This document shows positions 1-9,156 of a stretch of 64,000 bases of DNA, one piece after another. Made by a program: the position numbers and the translations under genes. The stretch is taken from the NCBI GenBank assembly GCA_017616165.1, contig JAFZYR010000029.1, positions 38,885 through 102,884 on the forward strand, written 5' to 3'. How positions within the stretch are numbered: the stretch's first letter is position 1; every line of letters begins with the position of its first letter. Source of the stretch: Treponema sp. GTDB taxonomy: Bacteria; Spirochaetota; Spirochaetia; Treponematales; Treponemataceae. The notes below the pieces were generated by a model. It was not told the origin of the DNA. It made no database searches and was given only the letters and a program-made list of their open reading frames with translations.

Positions 1-352
1 GCCAAATATGGGCGTTAATATGGGAATGAATGTCCCGAACGTACAGTCTTTGCAGTTCCCGAACCTTGCTGCCGGAGTAGGAAACGGCGAACAGGGCAAC
101 ATCGGTCTTATCATGGATGTATTCATGGAAATGACCGTAGAGCTTGGTCGTACAAAGCGTTCTATCAAGGATATCCTTGGTATGGGTGAAGGTACAATCA
201 TCGAGCTTGATAAGCTTGCCGGTGAGCCTGTAGATATCCTTGTAAATCATAAGCAGATTGCCAAGGGAGAGGTAGTAGTTATCGACGAAAACTTTGGTGT
301 TCGTGTAACTGAAATTCTTTCTCCTATGGAAAGGGTAAGCGACTTGAACTAA
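1..352 (+). CDS. fliN: Flagellar motor switch protein FliN/FliY, C-terminal part (5' end outside window)
   Basis: The reading frame is open from the window edge, so this is the 3' end of a longer gene. The last 80 residues form the SpoA (surface presentation of antigens) domain of FliN: a beta-rich stretch with [32 protein letters not shown] and a final [13 protein letters not shown]. FliN sits in the cytoplasmic C-ring with FliM and FliG and helps dock the export apparatus and set rotation direction. It is followed 15 bases later by fliO, as in other spirochaete flagellar operons. Upstream residues (glycine, methionine and asparagine rich) are a linker, which suggests the longer FliY-type protein, but the N-terminus cannot be judged from here. 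Confidence 0.93.
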   Translation, partial: PNMGVNMGMNVPNVQSLQFPNLAAGVGNGEQGNIGLIMDVFMEMTVELGRTKRSIKDILGMGEGTIIELDKLAGEPVDILVNHKQIAKGEVVVIDENFGVRVTEILSPMERVSDLN

Positions 353-367
353 AACCGATTTTTTAGG

Positions 368-1021
368 GTGGGGAAATTGGTAAAAAATATAAAATCTCTT
401 TTTTGTATCTCATTATTATTTGCATTAACCTTTAATTTTGTTTTTGCTCAAAGCACCTCAAGCTCAACAGCTTCGACTGATACAGTTGTGTCCGGTTACC
501 AGCCGTCTGCCTTTGAAACAAACACAGACTATTTTGCCGAGCCTTCTGGAGAAGCAAATACAACTGCAATAACAACAAAAACCGGAACTGCAAAAATGAT
601 CATAAAAATGATTGTAGCTCTGGTTTTAGTAGTTGCCGCTCTTTACGGTATAATGCTTTTCTTTAAGAAAAAAAATAATCCTACTCAGAGTGATGACGAC
701 TTTATGCGTCGTGTATCCTCACTCAATTTTGCTCCCGGAAAATCTATAGAGGTTGTTACTCTTGTGGACCGCTGCTTTATGCTTGGAGTTACCGACAGCA
801 ACATAAACCTCATTGCCGAAATTACAGACAAAGAAATGATTTCGGCCTTAAACTTAAATTTTGACAAAAAACAGAACACAAAAAAGCCAATGAACTTTTC
901 TGATGTTCTTGAAATATTCATGCCTAATGGACCAAGAAACAGAACGAATGTTTATCAGAATACAGAGCAGGCTGTAGAAAATCTAAGCACAGCAGGAAAC
1001 GAGGAAGATGAAAACAAGTAA
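368..1021 (+). CDS. fliO: Flagellar biosynthesis protein FliO (FliZ)
   Basis: Export-gate assembly factor of the flagellar type III system. About 217 residues: a signal-peptide-like N-terminus (to roughly residue 28, ending FVFAQ), a serine/threonine-rich periplasmic stretch, one membrane segment near residues 77-99, then a cytoplasmic domain with the FliO-type pattern S-x-L-N-F-x-PGKSIEVVTLVDRCFMLGV. Position between fliN and fliP supports the call more than sequence, since FliO is poorly conserved. The longest frame starts with GTG at 368, but AGGGTGGGG at 365-373 would then overlap the start; a TTG at 377 (three bases after that purine run) is an alternative. The 3' end overlaps fliP by 14 bases, implying translational coupling. 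Confidence 0.85.
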   Translation: MGKLVKNIKSLFCISLLFALTFNFVFAQSTSSSTASTDTVVSGYQPSAFETNTDYFAEPSGEANTTAITTKTGTAKMIIKMIVALVLVVAALYGIMLFFKKKNNPTQSDDDFMRRVSSLNFAPGKSIEVVTLVDRCFMLGVTDSNINLIAEITDKEMISALNLNFDKKQNTKKPMNFSDVLEIFMPNGPRNRTNVYQNTEQAVENLSTAGNEEDENK

Positions 1022-1826
1022 ACGACTTGCCTTAGCTTTGATTCTCTTTTTCCTCTCGCTTGGTGCAGTTTTTGCTCAGTCAACCTTTCCGTCAGGCTCT
1101 ACCCAGGGAACTACAGAGCAGAATGAAACCATGCGTCCTGTTCAGATTCCTAACGTAGCAATTCAGATTACAGAGCCTCAGAGCGGCCAAGAGGTTGCCT
1201 TTAGCGTAAGACTTCTTTTACTGCTTACAGTGCTTACTCTTGCACCTAGCATCCTCATTCTGGTTACCTGTTTTCTTCGTTTTTCAATTGTACTGGACTT
1301 TATCAAGCGAGCGCTTTCGCTGCAGCAGGTTCCGCCAACCTCGGTATTAAACGGAATCGCTTTTTTTATGACGCTCTTTATTATGTGGCCAACGTTTACA
1401 ACCATGTACAATAATTCCTTTAAGCCGCTTTCTGACGGACAGATTGGAATTGAACAGGCCTATAAAGAAGCCGAAGCACCAATCCGCGAATTTATGTTTA
1501 CACAGATGTCTGATGACACCACCTATATCAAGCTTTTTATGAACATGTCAAACCTTGATAAACCGGAAACTCCTGCAGACGTTCCAACCTATGTACTGGT
1601 TCCATCTTATATCCTGCACGAGCTTACCGTAGCCTTTAAAATAGGTGTGCTGCTGTATATTCCATTTATAGTCATAGACATGGTTGTCGCAAGTATTCTT
1701 ATGGCAATGGGTATGATGATGCTTCCGCCTGTACAAATTTCCATGCCATTTAAATTAATACTTTTTGTTCTGGTTGACGGCTGGGGACTTTTGACCAATC
1801 AGCTGTTTATTTCCGTTATAAGGTAG
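1008..1826 (+). CDS. fliP: Flagellar export gate protein FliP
   Basis: Core subunit of the flagellar type III export gate (FliP5-FliQ4-FliR1). 272 residues, the usual length. A cleavable signal peptide is visible (hydrophobic residues 7-22, ending AVFAQ). Family signatures follow: RFSIVLDFIKRALSLQQVPP, FFMTLFIMWP, and near the C-terminus ILMAMGMMMLPPVQISMPFK then LFVLVDGWGLL. The ATG at 1008 lies inside the fliO 3' end, so fliP is probably translated by coupling. fliQ starts 8 bases downstream. Confidence 0.97.
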   Translation: MKTSKRLALALILFFLSLGAVFAQSTFPSGSTQGTTEQNETMRPVQIPNVAIQITEPQSGQEVAFSVRLLLLLTVLTLAPSILILVTCFLRFSIVLDFIKRALSLQQVPPTSVLNGIAFFMTLFIMWPTFTTMYNNSFKPLSDGQIGIEQAYKEAEAPIREFMFTQMSDDTTYIKLFMNMSNLDKPETPADVPTYVLVPSYILHELTVAFKIGVLLYIPFIVIDMVVASILMAMGMMMLPPVQISMPFKLILFVLVDGWGLLTNQLFISVIR

Positions 1827-1833
1827 GTGCAGT

Positions 1834-2103
1834 ATGACAATTGGAGAAGTCATTTCTATCATGCGCGGTGCAGTAACGGAAATAATTTCTATTATTGGAC
1901 CGGTTCTTGGTCTTGCACTTATAGTAGGTCTCGTTGTTGCAATTTTACAGGCAGTTACCTCAATTCAGGAACAGACCCTTACATTCCTGCCTAAGCTTTT
2001 AGTAATACTTTTAGCAATTGCCCTGCTTGGTGGTATGATGTTCACCTCTCTAGGTGATTATACCGTAGCCCTGTTTAACCGCATACCAGATTTTGCAAAG
2101 TAA
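1834..2103 (+). CDS. fliQ: Flagellar export gate protein FliQ
   Basis: Small export-gate subunit, 89 residues with two membrane helices (roughly 15-40 and 50-75), which is the full family length. The conserved loop LQAVTSIQEQTLTFLPK between the helices is typical of FliQ. A purine-rich run AAGGTAGG ends a few bases before the ATG. It lies between fliP and fliR in the standard order. Confidence 0.97.
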   Translation: MTIGEVISIMRGAVTEIISIIGPVLGLALIVGLVVAILQAVTSIQEQTLTFLPKLLVILLAIALLGGMMFTSLGDYTVALFNRIPDFAK

Positions 2104-2116
2104 AAGGAATTGAGCC

Positions 2117-2923
2117 ATGCTGGATACCATTCTTTTACAGGCTCCTTTATATCTCCTCGTTTTTGCAAGATGTCTGGCTCTTATAATGACGCTCCCGCTT
2201 TTTTCTACAAGAGCTGTTTCAAGAATTGCCAAAATTGCCTTTGCCGGATACATGGCCTTTTTTATGATGGGCGTTGCAGACCTTAGCATTTACAATTCTT
2301 ACATAGGTGAAGACGGTGCCTTTTCAATCGTCTATATTTTTCTTGTGCTTGGCGAAGCCTTTATCGGAGTAATAATAGGCTTTTACATTACAATCATTTT
2401 TGCAGCCTTTAGTACAGCCGGTCAGTTCACAGCCTTTCAGATGGGCTTTAGTGCCGCCAGTACCTACGATGCCATGGCTCAGGTAGAAAACCCTCTTATG
2501 GGTCAGTTCTTTAACTTTATTGCCATGCTTGTGTTTATGCAGAACCAGTGGTTCCAGCGGCTTTTTCTTGGAGGACTTACCTCAAGCTTTAAAACGCTCA
2601 CCGCCATTGGAATTGCACAGTCGAGTCAGACTCTGGTTTCCTTTATGCTCAAGGGACTTACCAAGCTTTTTGCCGATGCGCTCATAATTGCACTTCCCAT
2701 AATGGGAACCCTGCTTTTAATAACAATCTGTACTGGTCTTCTTTCCAAGGCCGCACCACAGATGAACCTTCTGTCAGAAGGTTTCCCAATAATGATTTTA
2801 ACGGCATTCTTTTTAATCATGCTGCTTTTGCCTTCAATGTCCGACTTCTTTGTACGCTCGTTTGCAGGAGGATTTAAGGCGCTTGAGGATTTGTTTGCAG
2901 GAATAGGAAGAGGTATACAGTAA
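2117..2923 (+). CDS. fliR: Flagellar export gate protein FliR
   Basis: Third export-gate subunit, 268 residues, highly hydrophobic with about six membrane segments. Family features: an N-terminal FARCLALIMTLPLFS segment, the GEAFIGVIIGF turn, FTAFQMGFSAASTYDA and the C-terminal LLSEGFPIMILTAFF region. In the assembled gate FliR caps the FliP pentamer and contacts FlhB. Its stop codon is immediately followed by the GTG start of flhB with no gap. Confidence 0.96.
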   Translation: MLDTILLQAPLYLLVFARCLALIMTLPLFSTRAVSRIAKIAFAGYMAFFMMGVADLSIYNSYIGEDGAFSIVYIFLVLGEAFIGVIIGFYITIIFAAFSTAGQFTAFQMGFSAASTYDAMAQVENPLMGQFFNFIAMLVFMQNQWFQRLFLGGLTSSFKTLTAIGIAQSSQTLVSFMLKGLTKLFADALIIALPIMGTLLLITICTGLLSKAAPQMNLLSEGFPIMILTAFFLIMLLLPSMSDFFVRSFAGGFKALEDLFAGIGRGIQ

Positions 2924-3997
2924 GTGGCTGCAGAAGATGAAGGCAGAACCGAAGAACCTTCGGAGTACAAGCTTGAGCAGGCACGAAAGGAAGGTCGTGT
3001 CGCAAAAAGCCAGGAAATTTCAAGTTCCCTCGTTTTGCTTTTTGGAGTTATTGTAATGATAATTCTGGGACGCTGGCTTTTAGTTCAATGCATTAATGTA
3101 TTCAATTATTATTTCAGCCGCTGCAGTAATCCCGACGTAACAGACGCAAATCTTTTTTCTGCCTTCCTCATTAATTTTTTAAGGATGATCGCACCAATTG
3201 CAGCAGTAGCAGTTGTTGCCGCCTTTGCAGGAAACCTTATTCAGACAAGGGGCTTTCTTTTCAGCTGGAAGCCGATTGAACCAAACCTCAGTAAAATTGT
3301 ACCAAAGTTCGGCGAATATTTCCGTAAGACAATTTTTTCGGGAATGGGCCTTTTTAATATTGCAAAATCAATAGGAAAGGTAGTGCTCATTGTTGTAGTA
3401 GGCTTTCTTGTAATACGAAGCAATATTTATACAATTGTCGAGGTTGTAAGCAATGGACAGATACTTTCGGCAGTTGGAAAAATTGCTTCTACCGCAGCAA
3501 CCATCCTTGTAACCGTTGCAGTTTTGTTTCTTATAATTTCCATTCCTGATTATTTTGTTCACCGTCACGAGCACCGCGAAACTTTAAAAATGACCAAGCA
3601 GGAAGTAAAGCAGGAATACAAGGAACTCGAAGGAGACCCTGAGGTAAAGGGACGCCTTCAGCAGATGCAAAGACAGCTTTTGGCACAGAATATTCCAAAG
3701 GCTGTAAAAGAAGCAGATGTTGTAATTACAAACCCTACGCATTTTGCTGTTGTATTAAAATATGAGCAGAAGTCGCAATACGATGCACCGCGTGTTACGG
3801 CAAAGGGAGAAGATCAGACAGCGCTGTATATTAGGCGTCTGGCCGCAGAGAACAATATTCCTATCGAAGAAAACAAACCTCTTGCGCGCGGACTATATAC
3901 AGATGTTCAAATTGGTGCTATAATACCTAGAGATTACTGGAAAGCAATTTCTGTAATCTATTCACATATACTACAAAACTCTGATACAAACGAGTAA
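2924..3997 (+). CDS. flhB: Flagellar export switch protein FlhB
   Basis: Substrate-specificity switch of flagellar export. 357 residues: N-terminal motif GRTEEPSEYKLEQARKEG, four membrane segments between about residues 35 and 215, then a charged linker and the cytoplasmic domain. The self-cleavage motif NPTH is intact at residues 270-273, followed by FAVVLKY, so the protein should autocleave between Asn270 and Pro271 to switch from rod/hook to filament substrates. The start is GTG, directly abutting the fliR stop codon, so translation is probably coupled. Confidence 0.97.
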   Translation: MAAEDEGRTEEPSEYKLEQARKEGRVAKSQEISSSLVLLFGVIVMIILGRWLLVQCINVFNYYFSRCSNPDVTDANLFSAFLINFLRMIAPIAAVAVVAAFAGNLIQTRGFLFSWKPIEPNLSKIVPKFGEYFRKTIFSGMGLFNIAKSIGKVVLIVVVGFLVIRSNIYTIVEVVSNGQILSAVGKIASTAATILVTVAVLFLIISIPDYFVHRHEHRETLKMTKQEVKQEYKELEGDPEVKGRLQQMQRQLLAQNIPKAVKEADVVITNPTHFAVVLKYEQKSQYDAPRVTAKGEDQTALYIRRLAAENNIPIEENKPLARGLYTDVQIGAIIPRDYWKAISVIYSHILQNSDTNE

Positions 3998-4018
3998 TAA
4001 GTTGCTGGGTGGGGACTA

Positions 4019-6148
4019 ATGGCAAACGAAGGTCGTGGAAAAGTAGCAGGATTTATACAACACAATTATGTTGCAGTTGCTGTTGTACTTGTAATTTTTC
4101 TCCTCTTTATTCCAATTCCTAAAATTCTCATAGATTTGACAATGGTTTTAAACCTTGCCTTTGCCATTATAATTATGCTTGCGGTTCTTTCTACACCGCG
4201 TGCCTCTGATTTCCAGACCTTCCCGCGAATAATTCTTATACAGACCCTGTTTGGACTTGGTATAAACATTGCTTCAACACGTCTTATCCTTAGTGCAAAA
4301 ACTGTTGCCAACGGAGTAAGCAGTGAACAGAGTGCCATGGTTCAGGCCTTTGCAAACATTGTTGCAGGAAACAACATTGTAATAGGCTTTGTAATCTTTA
4401 TAATCCTTATTGTTGTTCAGGTGCTCGTAGTTACAAAGGGTGCCGGCCGTGTTTCTGAAGTAGCAGCACGCTTTTCTTTGGATTCCATGAGCCAGAAATT
4501 CTTTGATGTAGATAACCGTCTTAATTCTGGAATCATAGATGACCAGGAAGCCTTAAGACTCAAGGATGCAATCCGTAAGGAAATTGACTTTTACTCTAAC
4601 ATGGACGGTTCTTCCAAGTTCGTTTCGGGCAACGTAAAGGCCGGCATATTTATTACAGTCGTAAACCTTGTAGGCGGTATCGTAGTCGGAATGATTATGA
4701 ACAATATGGATTTTTCTGATGCCATAAAAACCTATTCCATACTTACAATTGGTGACGGTCTTATGTCACAGCTGCCTTCAATCATCATATCTTTTGCAAC
4801 CGGTTTGCTCGTAACTGGTACTAAGTCTGACGAAGACCTTGGCGATCAGATTAAGCACGACTTTACAAGAGACGGCTATACCTACCAGATTGTCGGTGCA
4901 ATCCTTATTGTTACGGGAATTGCCCTGCGTTCGGGAACCCAATTCCTGCTCATACCAGTTGGTGTATTCTTTATCTTTATTGGAATTAGGCTTGCAAGAA
5001 ACAATGCCAAAGAAATCGAAAAGGCAAAGAAGGAAGAAGAACAGCAGAAGGCTACAAATCAGTCTGGCTCTTCTCCTGGTGATGAAAAAATTGAACCTCC
5101 AGAAAAGCTTTCTCTCGAGCTTGGCTACGCCCTTATTCCTCTGGTTAACAAGGAAAAGGGTGCAGAGCTTTTGGAACGCATTACGCGTATCCGTAACGAA
5201 GCCAAGCTGGACATGGGATTTATTATTCCAAAAATCCGCATTCAGGATAATATGACTCTTAATCCTAATGACTACAGCTTTAAGATTAAGGGCATAGAAG
5301 CAGGTCATGCAAATATAAGGCTTGACTATTATATGTGTATGGACACGGGTTCTGTTATTCGTCCGCTCAAGGGCGAAAAAACCAAGGACCCTGCCTTTGG
5401 AATGGATGCCATCTGGCTGCCGGAAGATCAGCGCACCGAAGCCGAAGAAGCGGGCTATGTAGTTGTTGACCCACCCACAATTATTGCGACCCACATCACC
5501 GAGCTTATACGTGCCAATGCCGCCAGATTACTTGGCCGTGAGGAAGTTGCTTCCATCATGAAAACAGTCAAGGAAAAGAACGAAGTCCTTGTGGAAGAGG
5601 TTATGGATACAGCCAAATTCACCTACGGACAAATCGAAAAGGTTTTGCAGAACCTTCTGGAAGAAAACGTTTCTATCCGCGACATTGTTACCATACTGGA
5701 AACGCTTGCAAACTACGCAAACATTTCAAAGGATCCGTGGTTGCTTACCGAAAAGGTACGCGAAGCCCTTGGACTCCAGATTTGTCTGCAGTACGCAGAT
5801 CCGGACAGCAAAAAAATGCATGTAATGCTTTTGTCCGAGGATCTGGCAAACCTTGTAGACCAGAATGCCTTTTATCCTGCAGACGGTTCAAAGCCGCAGG
5901 TTGCCTTTGATCCGGTTGACCGAAGAATGTGGCTCAGCTGCGTAAGCTCTTCTTTGGCCAGGGTAAGAAACAAGGGCTTCCAGCCTATTATCCTGTGTCC
6001 GGGAAAAATAAGGCAGCTTGTTAAAGCTTCTATCGACAGAGATATGCCTGGAGTTGTAGTTCTTTCCGAAGCAGAAATTCTGGCAGCAGGAAAAACAATT
6101 TCTGTAGAAGTAATAGACAATATCCAGAAAGTAGAAGAGGTTAGTTAA
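4019..6148 (+). CDS. flhA: Flagellar export protein FlhA
   Basis: Export-gate subunit that docks chaperone-substrate complexes and couples the proton gradient to export. 709 residues: eight N-terminal membrane helices to about residue 330, with the FHIPEP family signature (TLFGLGINIASTRLILS) and the conserved cytoplasmic loop between helices 4 and 5 (SLDSMSQKFFDVD... then EIDFYSNMDGSSKFVSGN), a charged linker near 335-370, and the C-terminal export-substrate domain. ATG at 4019 is preceded by GGGTGGGG. The stop codon abuts the flhF ATG. Confidence 0.97.
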   Translation: MANEGRGKVAGFIQHNYVAVAVVLVIFLLFIPIPKILIDLTMVLNLAFAIIIMLAVLSTPRASDFQTFPRIILIQTLFGLGINIASTRLILSAKTVANGVSSEQSAMVQAFANIVAGNNIVIGFVIFIILIVVQVLVVTKGAGRVSEVAARFSLDSMSQKFFDVDNRLNSGIIDDQEALRLKDAIRKEIDFYSNMDGSSKFVSGNVKAGIFITVVNLVGGIVVGMIMNNMDFSDAIKTYSILTIGDGLMSQLPSIIISFATGLLVTGTKSDEDLGDQIKHDFTRDGYTYQIVGAILIVTGIALRSGTQFLLIPVGVFFIFIGIRLARNNAKEIEKAKKEEEQQKATNQSGSSPGDEKIEPPEKLSLELGYALIPLVNKEKGAELLERITRIRNEAKLDMGFIIPKIRIQDNMTLNPNDYSFKIKGIEAGHANIRLDYYMCMDTGSVIRPLKGEKTKDPAFGMDAIWLPEDQRTEAEEAGYVVVDPPTIIATHITELIRANAARLLGREEVASIMKTVKEKNEVLVEEVMDTAKFTYGQIEKVLQNLLEENVSIRDIVTILETLANYANISKDPWLLTEKVREALGLQICLQYADPDSKKMHVMLLSEDLANLVDQNAFYPADGSKPQVAFDPVDRRMWLSCVSSSLARVRNKGFQPIILCPGKIRQLVKASIDRDMPGVVVLSEAEILAAGKTISVEVIDNIQKVEEVS

Positions 6149-7336
6149 ATGCCGGTAGACAACAGTAAATTGCAATATGTAGACGGTGATACTCTAGAAG
6201 AATGCCAGAAGAAGCTGTTTGATCTTTACGGCCGCAATTATCACACAGAAAACAGGGAAACAATCATTAAACCATGCGGCTTTCTGGGACTCAGAACAAA
6301 GGCAGTTCAGCGCGTATGGTATACCACAGTTGAAGAAAGGGAAAAGGACGAAGCTTCTAACCTGGAAAGAAACAGACAGGCAATTCTGGCATCGCAGACA
6401 GCCACAGTATTAAAATCTCTTGCCAATAAGGTTGACGAAATGAGCACCAAGCTCAACTCAATGAATACAAACATTACTTCGGCAACCAACGAGCTTCATC
6501 CGACTATCAAGCAGATCGAAGATATTCTTGAGCAGAATGAATTTACAATGTCTTATATCCGCATGATGGAAGAAAAAATCCGCGGACAATTTTCACTGGA
6601 CGAGCTTGATGACTTTAATCTTGTAGAACGCTATGTAGTAGACTGGATTGGCGAGTCCATAAAAATAGCACCTGAAAAGGTTTTCCGTCCGCCTCACGTA
6701 GTAGTTGTAATTGGGCCTACGGGCGTTGGTAAGACAACAACAATTTCCAAGCTGGCTGCAAGCACTATCAAGTACGCCAAAACAAACAAGCTCAAGGAGC
6801 CTCAGCTTTGTATTTTTACAATTGACTCCATGAGGGTTGGTGCCTACGAGCAGCTCAATCGTGTTGCCGAAATTATTCACGCACCAATACGCAAGGCAGA
6901 AACAACCGAAGATGTACAGGAAATATATGACGAATACAGAGAGCATGTAGATTATATTTTTGTAGATACAGGCGGCTACAGTCCAAACGATTCTACACAT
7001 ATTGCAATGATGAAGGACGTACTGGACGTGAAGATGAATCCGGACGTATACATCTGCGTTACGGCTTCTACCAAGGCAAGCGACCTTCAGTCAATTTTCA
7101 GCAACTACGAGCCGCTCAATTATGATTCAGTCATAATTACAAAATGCGATGAAACTAAGGTATTCGGAAATATCATCAGTGTTTTGTGGGACAGGCACAA
7201 GTCTATTTCTTACATTACCGACGGACAGAACCTTGCACAGAATATCCGCAAGGCAAGCATTCCGGAGCTTCTTATGAACCTTAATGGTTTTAATATTGAC
7301 CGTGAGCATATAGAAAATAAATTTGGAGAAAAATAG
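6149..7336 (+). CDS. flhF: Flagellar SRP-type GTPase FlhF
   Basis: SRP-family GTPase that determines flagellar position and number, acting at the inner membrane with FlhG. 395 residues: a basic and charged N-terminal B domain, a helical N domain (about 100-180), and the G domain with P-loop GPTGVGKT at residues 189-196, FTIDSMRVGAYEQL (G2 region), the G3 motif at 273-276, and ITKCDE (G4). G3 reads DTGG rather than the DTAG usual in SRP GTPases. ATG directly follows the flhA stop. It overlaps the longest frame, but not the preferred start, of flhG. Confidence 0.95.
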   Translation: MPVDNSKLQYVDGDTLEECQKKLFDLYGRNYHTENRETIIKPCGFLGLRTKAVQRVWYTTVEEREKDEASNLERNRQAILASQTATVLKSLANKVDEMSTKLNSMNTNITSATNELHPTIKQIEDILEQNEFTMSYIRMMEEKIRGQFSLDELDDFNLVERYVVDWIGESIKIAPEKVFRPPHVVVVIGPTGVGKTTTISKLAASTIKYAKTNKLKEPQLCIFTIDSMRVGAYEQLNRVAEIIHAPIRKAETTEDVQEIYDEYREHVDYIFVDTGGYSPNDSTHIAMMKDVLDVKMNPDVYICVTASTKASDLQSIFSNYEPLNYDSVIITKCDETKVFGNIISVLWDRHKSISYITDGQNLAQNIRKASIPELLMNLNGFNIDREHIENKFGEK

Positions 7337-7337
7337 T

Positions 7338-8279
7338 ATGGAAGAACAGGCAGATGAATTAAGGGCATTGATGCAGGGCGACTTTTCGCAGGAGGAAGGT
7401 ACAAGCGATACCTCCAGAGATGATGCTGCATCAGAAGGTGTAGTAAAATCACCGCAGGGCAAGAAAAATCATAATACACGCATTATTGCAATTACCAGTG
7501 GAAAGGGTGGAGTTGGAAAAACTAACTTTGCCGTAAATATGGCCATTGCCTATGCCCAGCTTGGCAAAAAGGTTATCCTCATTGACGGTGACCTTGGAAT
7601 GGCAAACGTAAACGTTCTTCTTAATATAGTTCCTCAGTACAACATGATGCACGTAATAAACAAGAAAAAGACCATGAAGGAAATTGTCATGGACACAGAA
7701 TTTGGAATTAAGTTTATTGCGGGCGCAAACGGCTTTTCTAAAATTGCTAACCTTAGCGTAGACGAGCTTGATTACTTTGCAAATCAGTTTGCTTCTCTTG
7801 GAAATGCAGACATAATTATCATAGATACCGGTGCGGGTATTGCAAACAACGTACTTCAGTTTGTAGCCGCTGCCGATGAGGTTTTTGTAGTAACAACTCC
7901 GGAGCCTACTGCTATTACCGATGCTTACGGAATCATCAAAATTATTACTACAGAAATTGTAGACCATACTGTAGATATTAAGCTCATTGTAAACCGCGTT
8001 CACTCTGCCGACGAAGGCAAGCGTATTTCTGAACGCATCATTACAATTGTAGGTCAGTTCCTTGGCTACAAGGTTGAATATCTTGGCTTTGTTTACGAGG
8101 ATCCTGTTGTTCAGGCAAGCGTTATCCGTCAAAAGCCGTTTATTGTGGTAAATCCAACCTCAAAGCCTGCAGTATGTCTTAAGCACATTGTTGGAAAAAT
8201 TGAAAAAACCGAACCGGAATATAACGAGGGCGTAACAAGCTTTATAAAGAAGTTCCTGGGTAAAAAGAACAAGTACTAG
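7338..8279 (+). CDS. flhG: Flagellar number regulator FlhG (FleN, MinD/ParA-type ATPase)
   Basis: ParA/MinD-family ATPase that pairs with FlhF to control flagellar number and placement. 313 residues from the ATG at 7338: about 50 variable N-terminal residues, then the deviant Walker A SGKGGVGKTNFAVNMA, the VILIDGDLGMANVN motif, IIIDTGAGI (Walker B region) and a C-terminal VVNPTSKPAV region before an amphipathic end rich in lysine that may bind the membrane. A longer frame opens with TTG at 7323, but GGAG at 7325-7328 sits correctly in front of the ATG at 7338 and lies inside the longer frame, so I prefer the ATG. It begins one base after the flhF stop. Confidence 0.94.
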   Translation: MEEQADELRALMQGDFSQEEGTSDTSRDDAASEGVVKSPQGKKNHNTRIIAITSGKGGVGKTNFAVNMAIAYAQLGKKVILIDGDLGMANVNVLLNIVPQYNMMHVINKKKTMKEIVMDTEFGIKFIAGANGFSKIANLSVDELDYFANQFASLGNADIIIIDTGAGIANNVLQFVAAADEVFVVTTPEPTAITDAYGIIKIITTEIVDHTVDIKLIVNRVHSADEGKRISERIITIVGQFLGYKVEYLGFVYEDPVVQASVIRQKPFIVVNPTSKPAVCLKHIVGKIEKTEPEYNEGVTSFIKKFLGKKNKY

Positions 8280-8321
8280 GAGCTTGTAAAGCGGGCCCGG
8301 ACGGCCGGAAAAAAAAATTAC

Positions 8322-8350
8322 TGTATTTTTTTGGAAATATGGTGTATAAT
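8322..8350 (+). promoter_or_regulatory. Candidate sigma-70-type promoter before the 8380 gene and fliA
   Basis: TGTATT (8322-8327), a 17-base spacer and a perfect TATAAT (8345-8350) lie in the 100-base gap between flhG and the next gene. The -35 box is weak. If used, it would give fliA and DUF342 expression independent of the upstream flagellar operon. Confidence 0.4.
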
Positions 8351-8379
8351 ATTTAGAATAAAGTAAAATGGGAGGTAAA

Positions 8380-9144
8380 ATGAAGAACATAAAGTTTGTC
8401 GCTATATGTGCCGCATCTGGTTTCATTTTATCTCTTATCTGCGGATTCTTTTCCAAGTCTGGTTTTGGACACATCTTCCTTATAGCACTTATATTTGCAG
8501 TAATCTTTGGTGCACTTTCCTTTGGTATTTCCGTTATTTTTGATAAATTCCTTTCAGTAGATACAGTTGCTGTAGATTCAGGAAGCTCGGATTCTGCAGA
8601 AGGCCCGGACGGCATTTCTGCAGCAGGAGCCAAGCCTGTTCTTGGACAGCACGTAGACCTTGTTATACAGGAAGAAGAGCTGGAGCATAGTGGAAACCAG
8701 AATCATTATGATGTAGGCGAAAACCACCAGATGCTCAACGAAGGAGATTACGCAACTAACGGAGAACAGACAGAAGAACAGGTGGTAGTTCCAAAGAATG
8801 AATTTGTTCCGGTGCGCAATAAAGAAACCGTAACCAATTTTTCGGGAAGCGAAGCCGTTACACCTGCAGAATCCGACAACCGCATGGAAGCCATTGCAGA
8901 GCAGAAGGAAAAAACAGGCGGCGACCTGGATGTACTGCCGGATATGTCAGAGCTTAATGTTGGCGGATCAGGCGGTTCTTCTGAGGACGGAGAAACAATT
9001 GTCCTTTCTGATGCAGATTCAGACGAAAGGGAATTTGTAAGCTCTGCCACAAACTATAAGAGTTCAGATGTTAAGGAAACAGAAATAGGGGATGCATCGC
9101 TTATGGCGAAGGCAATTAGTTCAATATTATCTGAAGAAACATAA
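8380..9144 (+). CDS. Membrane protein of unknown function in the flagellar operon
   Basis: I do not recognise a named family. From the ATG at 8380 the protein has 254 residues: two hydrophobic helices (about 4-25 and 31-52) separated by a short loop, then an acidic, serine/glycine-rich tail with no obvious fold and a short helical C-terminus (SLMAKAISSILSEE). The longest frame begins at ATG 8368, but GGAGGT at 8371-8376 lies between the two ATGs and best serves 8380. A gene of this kind between flhG and fliA is common in treponemes, so a role linked to motility is possible, but this is inference from position only. Confidence 0.7.
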   Translation: MKNIKFVAICAASGFILSLICGFFSKSGFGHIFLIALIFAVIFGALSFGISVIFDKFLSVDTVAVDSGSSDSAEGPDGISAAGAKPVLGQHVDLVIQEEELEHSGNQNHYDVGENHQMLNEGDYATNGEQTEEQVVVPKNEFVPVRNKETVTNFSGSEAVTPAESDNRMEAIAEQKEKTGGDLDVLPDMSELNVGGSGGSSEDGETIVLSDADSDEREFVSSATNYKSSDVKETEIGDASLMAKAISSILSEET

Positions 9145-9156
9145 GGGTGAGAAATT

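Noticed and set aside
4778..5494. 238-residue minus-strand frame inside flhA
   Set aside because: Antisense shadow of a strongly conserved gene; no ribosome binding site or family.
7449..8132. 227-residue minus-strand frame opposite flhG
   Set aside because: Antisense shadow of a conserved ATPase gene.
8291..8310. GC-rich palindromic bases after flhG as a terminator
   Set aside because: Stem is only about four base pairs and is followed by A residues rather than T on the plus strand.
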